Shown: positions 53,291-57,384 of the stretch, one piece after another
How positions within the stretch are numbered: position 1 is the stretch's first letter
Layout: the number at the start of each line of letters is the position of its first letter
Origin: Pseudomonadota bacterium
GTDB taxonomy: Bacteria; Pseudomonadota; Alphaproteobacteria; Rhizobiales; Rhizobiaceae
Assembly: GCA_023444445.1 (NCBI GenBank)
Contig: JAEXMK010000038.1
Coordinates: forward strand, 1-57,384
Direction: 5' to 3'
DNA: 57,384 bases
The notes under the pieces: model-generated
Seen by the model: the letters and a program-made list of their open reading frames with translations, nothing else
Database searches by the model: none
What the model was told of the DNA's origin: nothing
Made by a program: the position numbers and the translations under genes

Positions 53291-54019
53291 TTAGTGATAA
53301 CGCCGGATAAGGCCAACCAGCTTCCCCTGGATTTTAACCCGGTCAGGTCCGAAGATACGGGTTTCATAGGCCGGGTTTGCAGCCTCGAGCGCAATCGAAG
53401 CGCCCTTGCGGCGGAAGCGTTTCAGCGTTGCCTCTTCGTCATCCACCAGTGCCACAACGATGTCGCCCGGATTGGCCGTGCTGCCATCGCGAATGATGAC
53501 GGTATCGCCATCAAAGATACCGGCCTCGATCATCGAGTCGCCCTTGACCTCCAGCGCGTAGTGTTCGCCAGAACCCAGCATGTCCACAGGCACAGCCACG
53601 TCATGCGTGTTGTTCTGGATCGCCGAAATCGGCACACCGGCCGCGATACGGCCCATGACGGGAACATTGACCGCACCGGCAAAATCATTGCTGGCGGGTT
53701 TCAGCGATGGGGCAGGGGCTGGTTCAGGCGCCTTCGGCTTGCCAAGGCTGCCTTCGATAACGCTTGGCGAGAAGCCGCGTTGCGGTTTCAGGCCGGGCGA
53801 ATAGGCCTCGGGCAGCTTGATGACTTCAAGTGCGCGCGCCCTGTTCGGTAGCCGGCGAATAAAACCGCGTTCTTCAAGCGCGGTGATCAACCGGTGGATA
53901 CCGGATTTGGAAGCAAGATCGAGTGCATCCTTCATTTCATCGAAGGACGGCGGCACGCCGGATTCTTTCATTCGCTCATGAATGAAGAGAAGCAATTCCT
54001 GTTGTTTGCGCGTCAGCAT
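53291..54019 (-). CDS. lexA: SOS repressor LexA
   Basis: A 242-residue LexA: N-terminal winged helix ([20 protein letters not shown]) and the S24 peptidase domain. The self-cleavage bond is Ala127-Gly128 in [13 protein letters not shown], and the catalytic pair is Ser162 in [10 protein letters not shown] and Lys200 in EATLKRF. The linker is longer than in E. coli (202 residues total), typical of alphaproteobacteria. The start is ATG 54019 (MLTRKQQ). An SOS box overlaps its promoter, so it is autorepressed. Confidence 0.97.
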   Translation of the reverse strand: MLTRKQQELLLFIHERMKESGVPPSFDEMKDALDLASKSGIHRLITALEERGFIRRLPNRARALEVIKLPEAYSPGLKPQRGFSPSVIEGSLGKPKAPEPAPAPSLKPASNDFAGAVNVPVMGRIAAGVPISAIQNNTHDVAVPVDMLGSGEHYALEVKGDSMIEAGIFDGDTVIIRDGSTANPGDIVVALVDDEEATLKRFRRKGASIALEAANPAYETRIFGPDRVKIQGKLVGLIRRYH

Positions 54020-54083
54020 GAGGAAAACACCCTTGAGAATCGCATCGGAAAGTTGCGAAACAAATACAGAACGAACACTATAT

Positions 54084-54098
54084 GTTCCATATGTGTTC
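54084..54098. promoter_or_regulatory. LexA operator (alphaproteobacterial SOS box)
   Basis: GTTC-N7-GTTC (54084-54087 and 54095-54098), the exact direct-repeat box of alphaproteobacterial LexA. It lies 65 bp upstream of the lexA start, between TTGCAG (complement of 54098-54103) and TATAGT (complement of 54077-54082), so bound LexA would occlude the promoter. Confidence 0.9.
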
Positions 54099-54234
54099 TG
54101 CAATCCCCTAAAATTTCGTGAAACTGCAATCGGTTATTTTGATGAGTGACGCGTTTTGTTCCGGTTGTGTGTCCCAGGCCCCCGAAACAGCGTTTCAGGC
54201 AGATTGATCCAGCTCTAATGCGCGTTACGCAACC

Positions 54235-54882
54235 TCACGTCGGCCAGCGCACCAATGCTTCGCGGCCAGCTTCCGTCAAACCATAGACGCCCCGCTCAAG
54301 CCGTTCGAACCAGCCATAGACGTTCGATTGCAATATCTTGCCGGCATCGGGGGCGTTCAATTTCACGTCACGAAGCCGGAGCGGTCCTTCGGAGAGCGCT
54401 TTCGCACATCCCAGCGCCTGCTGGCGATAGGCTGTCATCTGCGGCATGCGTGTGCTGCCGCCAAGGACAGGATCGCCCTTGCGTTTCTGGTGTTCGCGCA
54501 TCAGCCGCGAGCGTCGTTTCGGGTTGGTGCGCGGCATCGGCGATACCGAGCTGACGATGACACTGACATGACCGCCTTCGGAGACGGCAAGCATGCCAAT
54601 TCCCAGCCGTCGGCAAAGATCGCGGTAACGCTTGTCGGTCTCGCGACCTCGGCCACTGACAGACATTTTTGCCGCGATCCAGACTTCGTCGGATATTGCG
54701 GCACGATCGATCGCCTGAAGGATCAGCTCGAGATTGAAGGCGAGTTTCAGTTCGCACACCACCACCACAGGCGGATCATCGTCACTCAGTCCGACAAGGT
54801 CGCAGCCGCCGATTTCGCCCTTTACCGTATAGCCGGCTTTTTCAAGGAAGGCTTTCACAGGGTGGTAGAGGGAGGTTTCCAT
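54235..54882 (-). CDS. DUF2161-family predicted PD-(D/E)XK-fold protein
   Basis: A 215-residue protein of the DUF2161 family. The core GEIGGCDLVGL ... VVVCELKLAFN has the D...ExK arrangement of the PD-(D/E)XK nuclease fold, so nuclease activity is possible but unproven. The C-terminal part resembles a winged-helix (LNAPDAGKILQSNVYGWFER; LERGVYGLTEAGREALV), as separate segments. The start at 54882 (METSLYHPVK) is preferred, with GAGG-like TAGAGGGAGG on the other strand not relevant. It is divergent from the protease-nuclease gene across 374 bp. Confidence 0.8.
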   Translation of the reverse strand: METSLYHPVKAFLEKAGYTVKGEIGGCDLVGLSDDDPPVVVVCELKLAFNLELILQAIDRAAISDEVWIAAKMSVSGRGRETDKRYRDLCRRLGIGMLAVSEGGHVSVIVSSVSPMPRTNPKRRSRLMREHQKRKGDPVLGGSTRMPQMTAYRQQALGCAKALSEGPLRLRDVKLNAPDAGKILQSNVYGWFERLERGVYGLTEAGREALVRWPT

Positions 54883-55256
54883 GCGGGCACTCGGAAAAAA
54901 GAATCGTCTGGCGACCATACAGCAAGACGGTGCTGGATCACGACACCCCTTGAAAACCGAGGGGCGCCACCTCATCTAGGGATCATCACCCGTTATCGAT
55001 GGCTTGCAGCAGTGGTTTTTCGCGCGCAATGCTGTCCGGGTCTGCAAAGGGCGCTCTCCAGAAACGGATCGAGCGCCCTTTGTGTTTCTACGCGTCTTAT
55101 TCTGCGCTCCCCGGAGAGACATTCTGCGGGTGTTCCACCTGCCGTTGCTTGATGGTTGCAGGAGTTTGCTGAGATAAAGTTGTCGTGAAAATGGGCTATT
55201 ACCGGTGATTGTGGTTTTCGTAGAAGTTGTCGTCTCAAGCTTTGGGGGAAAGGGGA
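54883..55256. other. Divergent spacer upstream of the protease-nuclease gene, with a terminator-like inverted repeat
   Basis: This 374-bp stretch has a perfect 11-bp inverted repeat, AAAGGGCGCTC (55046-55056) and GAGCGCCCTTT (55071-55081), loop 14. No gene is visible. The repeat may be left from an older gene or insulate the two promoters. The last 15 bp (GGGGGAAAGGGGA) supply a strong ribosome site. Confidence 0.45.
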
Positions 55257-57384
55257 ATGGCAGGGGAAAGGTCAGGACTGCGACCAGATACGATACAAGC
55301 AATCAAACGACGGATAGCGGCAACCCGCGAAAAACGCTCTGACCTCAGAGAGCTTGTCGCTGACGGCAAATGGCTGGAAGCCGAACCCGATCCGACACGC
55401 GCCATCGCCTACACGCAGCGGGTCGACCGAAAGGCCGGTCACGCCGAGGCGCAGGTTGGCACGAATGACTTCCAGCCGGCTGCTTTCCTAACGGAAGGTT
55501 CGCGAGCCATGAAGGCTGTCGCACGCGTGGCGGTGGAAACCGCTCTAGAATCGCAGACCGGTACCGGTTTCCTGATCAGCCCTCGTTTGTTCCTGACCAA
55601 TCAACACGTCATCCATGACGAAAGCGTCGCCTACGACACACAGATCGTCTTCGATGACGAACTTGACGATACCGGTAAACCGCGCGCCGTAACCAAGTTC
55701 CGTCTCGACCCCGACAGCTTCTTCCTTTCGTCGGATGAAAAGGAACTCGATTACGCGCTTGTCGCGGTTGGAGAACGTGTTGAGGGCACCGGCGCGTTAT
55801 CTGATTTTGGCTATGCTGCCTTGAGCATGACGCCCGATCGCCATCGGCTGGGCACCTATGCCAATATCGTCCAGCATCCGAATGGCCAGCGAAAAAGCCT
55901 CGTGCTGCGCAACAACCTCATCGTTGAACGTGACGAGGACGATGGTGTTCTGCTCTATGAGACGGACACGTTGAAGGGATCATCTGGCGCGCCTGTCTTC
56001 AATGATCTCTGGGATGTGATCGCGCTCCACCATTACGGCGAGGTCGAGAACCCTGCCAGTGCAAAGGATGCATCGAAGCCGAGGCTGGTCAACGAAGGCA
56101 TCCGGATCAGCAGCATCTATGGCGACCTGAGTTCGAAAATGGACAGTCTCTCCGGCCAGAGGCGCGCCTTGCTTGGTAATGCCCTTGTCCTCTGGAAAGA
56201 CGATGTCCCCGTCGAAAAAGAGCTCAGCCCCTTTCCCACACGTCATGACGGCGTCGATGTCGCCGGCGCCATGGAGGCATTGTCGACACGCGTGTTTCGG
56301 TCACAGGAGGATGAGATGGATCATGCAGATGAAGAGGCCACGATCGTCGTTCCGCTTGAGGTCACCTTGCGTGTCGGTGAGGTGAGGAAAGGCAGTGCCC
56401 TGATCGATGCTGATCCCACCGAACGAACACTGACAACTGCGCCACGCGCAAAGGCGGAGGCAGCCAGGATCGATCGGGATTACTCGACACGCGGCGGCTT
56501 CCAGTCGGATTTTGTTCCCGGCATCGAACTCAGTCTCCAGGAGATCGTCGCGCCGGTGAAGGGGACAATTGCGCCCACGCGCGCGGCGATAAAAGGGCAT
56601 TTCAAAGGCGAGCTGCCCTACGAAAACTTCAGCGTTGTCATGCATGACACGCGCAGGATCGCGATCCTGACTGCCACCAACATCGATGGCGAAAGCTACA
56701 TCGCCATCAACAGGGAAACCGGCCTGCCGACCGAAATTCAGCCCAGCCGTGAGGGGGACACTTGGTACAAGGATACCCGGATCGATGAAGAGTATACCCT
56801 GACCAACGATTTCTATGGCGAATGGAGCACCTATTTCGACCGTGGGCATCTGACGCGCCGAAATGATCCGACTTGGGGACCGAACGCCCGCCGGGCCAAT
56901 TACGACACGTTCCACTTCACCAATGCCGCTCCCCAACACTGGAAATTCAACCAGACGATCGAGTTCTGGCAGGGCATAGAGCGATACGTCCTCGAACAGG
57001 GGCTGTGGGAGACTGGCCTGAAAAGGCGACTTGCGGTTCTGCAGGGGCCGCTGTTCGATGCGCCGGTGCCGCAATATGCTGATGACGTGCTCGTACCAAA
57101 CGCGTTCTGGAAGATCATTGTCTGGAATGGAGCAAGCGGTCTGAAGGCGGTTGGACTGGTTGCAGACCAGACCCGCGTGCTGCCGATCAAGCGCCCGAAA
57201 TCGCACAGGCGACCTGACCAAAATGAACGCGCCGACGTGCAAGAGTTTCGTTCGACGATAGAGGATATCTCGAAACGGTCCGGTCTCGATTTTTCCGCAC
57301 TGGTGCCTCACGACACGGCTGGAGCGGATTTGCCCAAGGTTGGCGAAGCGCGTGAACTGATAAGGAATTTCGAGCAGTTTCGGG
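55257..57384 (+). CDS. Trypsin-like serine protease fused to DNA/RNA non-specific endonuclease (3' end beyond the window)
   Basis: An open frame of at least 709 codons from ATG 55257 to the window edge, with no stop. Part one is a helical N-terminus (about 1-80) and a trypsin-like peptidase: His117 in FLTNQHVIH, Asp165 in KELDYALVAV, Ser243 in LKGSSGAPVF. A charged linker (about 300-430) follows. Part two is a His-Me finger (NUC1/Serratia-type) nuclease: DRGH at 528-531 (His531 the general base) in YFDRGHLTRRND, and the metal ligand Asn565 in APQHWKFNQTIEFWQG. The closing LVPHD-like segment indicates the C-terminus is near. Both active sites look intact. No signal peptide is visible, so it probably acts in the cytoplasm. 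Role is inferred: a conflict or defence effector is likely. Confidence 0.88.
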   Translation, partial: MAGERSGLRPDTIQAIKRRIAATREKRSDLRELVADGKWLEAEPDPTRAIAYTQRVDRKAGHAEAQVGTNDFQPAAFLTEGSRAMKAVARVAVETALESQTGTGFLISPRLFLTNQHVIHDESVAYDTQIVFDDELDDTGKPRAVTKFRLDPDSFFLSSDEKELDYALVAVGERVEGTGALSDFGYAALSMTPDRHRLGTYANIVQHPNGQRKSLVLRNNLIVERDEDDGVLLYETDTLKGSSGAPVFNDLWDVIALHHYGEVENPASAKDASKPRLVNEGIRISSIYGDLSSKMDSLSGQRRALLGNALVLWKDDVPVEKELSPFPTRHDGVDVAGAMEALSTRVFRSQEDEMDHADEEATIVVPLEVTLRVGEVRKGSALIDADPTERTLTTAPRAKAEAARIDRDYSTRGGFQSDFVPGIELSLQEIVAPVKGTIAPTRAAIKGHFKGELPYENFSVVMHDTRRIAILTATNIDGESYIAINRETGLPTEIQPSREGDTWYKDTRIDEEYTLTNDFYGEWSTYFDRGHLTRRNDPTWGPNARRANYDTFHFTNAAPQHWKFNQTIEFWQGIERYVLEQGLWETGLKRRLAVLQGPLFDAPVPQYADDVLVPNAFWKIIVWNGASGLKAVGLVADQTRVLPIKRPKSHRRPDQNERADVQEFRSTIEDISKRSGLDFSALVPHDTAGADLPKVGEARELIRNFEQFR

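Noticed and set aside
53015..53851. A plus-strand frame across the lexA 3' end and spacer
   Set aside because: It is antisense to lexA, whose cleavage site and catalytic residues are intact.
56301..57311. A minus-strand frame opposite the nuclease domain
   Set aside because: The plus strand carries intact DRGH and Asn motifs; the opposite frame has no domain.

Overview
The window looks like chromosomal housekeeping DNA from an alphaproteobacterium of the Rhizobiaceae, most likely Agrobacterium or a close relative. The evidence is the set of families: CckA, EipB (DUF1849), YcjX/YcjF-type proteins, a Cys-poor DksA, LpxI, a LexA with a GTTC-N7-GTTC operator, and above all a ~2160-residue homologue of the Agrobacterium Growth Pole Ring protein (GPR). 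The assignment rests on family recognition and remembered gene order; no database search was run. I see no insertion sequences, CRISPR array, rRNA or tRNA.

Layout. 1-4.3 kb: the end of prfB, which carries a classical programmed +1 frameshift site, then an isochorismatase-fold hydrolase, a secreted hypothetical protein with NAD kinase, and a PhzF-family protein. 4.3-12.1 kb: the giant membrane-anchored repeat protein GPR, transcribed away from a lone Hpt phosphotransfer protein across a 475-bp region holding a CtrA-like motif, then a 2Fe-2S ferredoxin. 12.4-21.4 kb: a secreted DUF922 protein, the folate genes folP-folB-folK, a secreted hypothetical protein, ycjX/ycjF, sixA, dksA, a FliO-like protein and a small Cys-rich exported protein. 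21.6-27.4 kb: the cell-cycle kinase CckA and the clpS-clpA pair. 27.5-34.4 kb: AzlC/AzlD export proteins, a LysR regulator, a DUF1989 protein, a four-gene operon (RidA, GDPD, acyltransferase, HIT) and eipB.

34.4-49.3 kb is a conserved translation and envelope block: rpsB, tsf, pyrH, frr, uppS, cdsA, rseP, bamA, lpxD, fabZ, lpxA, lpxI, lpxB. It makes ribosomal and translation factors, the undecaprenyl carrier, CDP-diacylglycerol, the outer-membrane assembly factor BamA and lipid A precursors. It converges on gltA. 49.5-54.1 kb holds comEC, a GST-like gene and lexA with its SOS box.

The right end (54.2-57.4 kb) is more accessory in look. It has a predicted PD-(D/E)XK-fold DUF2161 protein and, divergent from it, a long reading frame running off the window. 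That frame encodes a fusion of a trypsin-like serine protease (His117/Asp165/Ser243) to a DRGH-type DNA/RNA non-specific endonuclease (His531, Asn565). A protease tethered to a nuclease is the best candidate here for an undescribed, possibly conflict or defence, system.

Other points to read: two Rho-independent terminators of convergent genes lie inside the neighbouring coding regions (folK and comEC), GPR contains an internal 132-bp tandem duplication, and gltX is not between gltA and comEC, where I would expect it.
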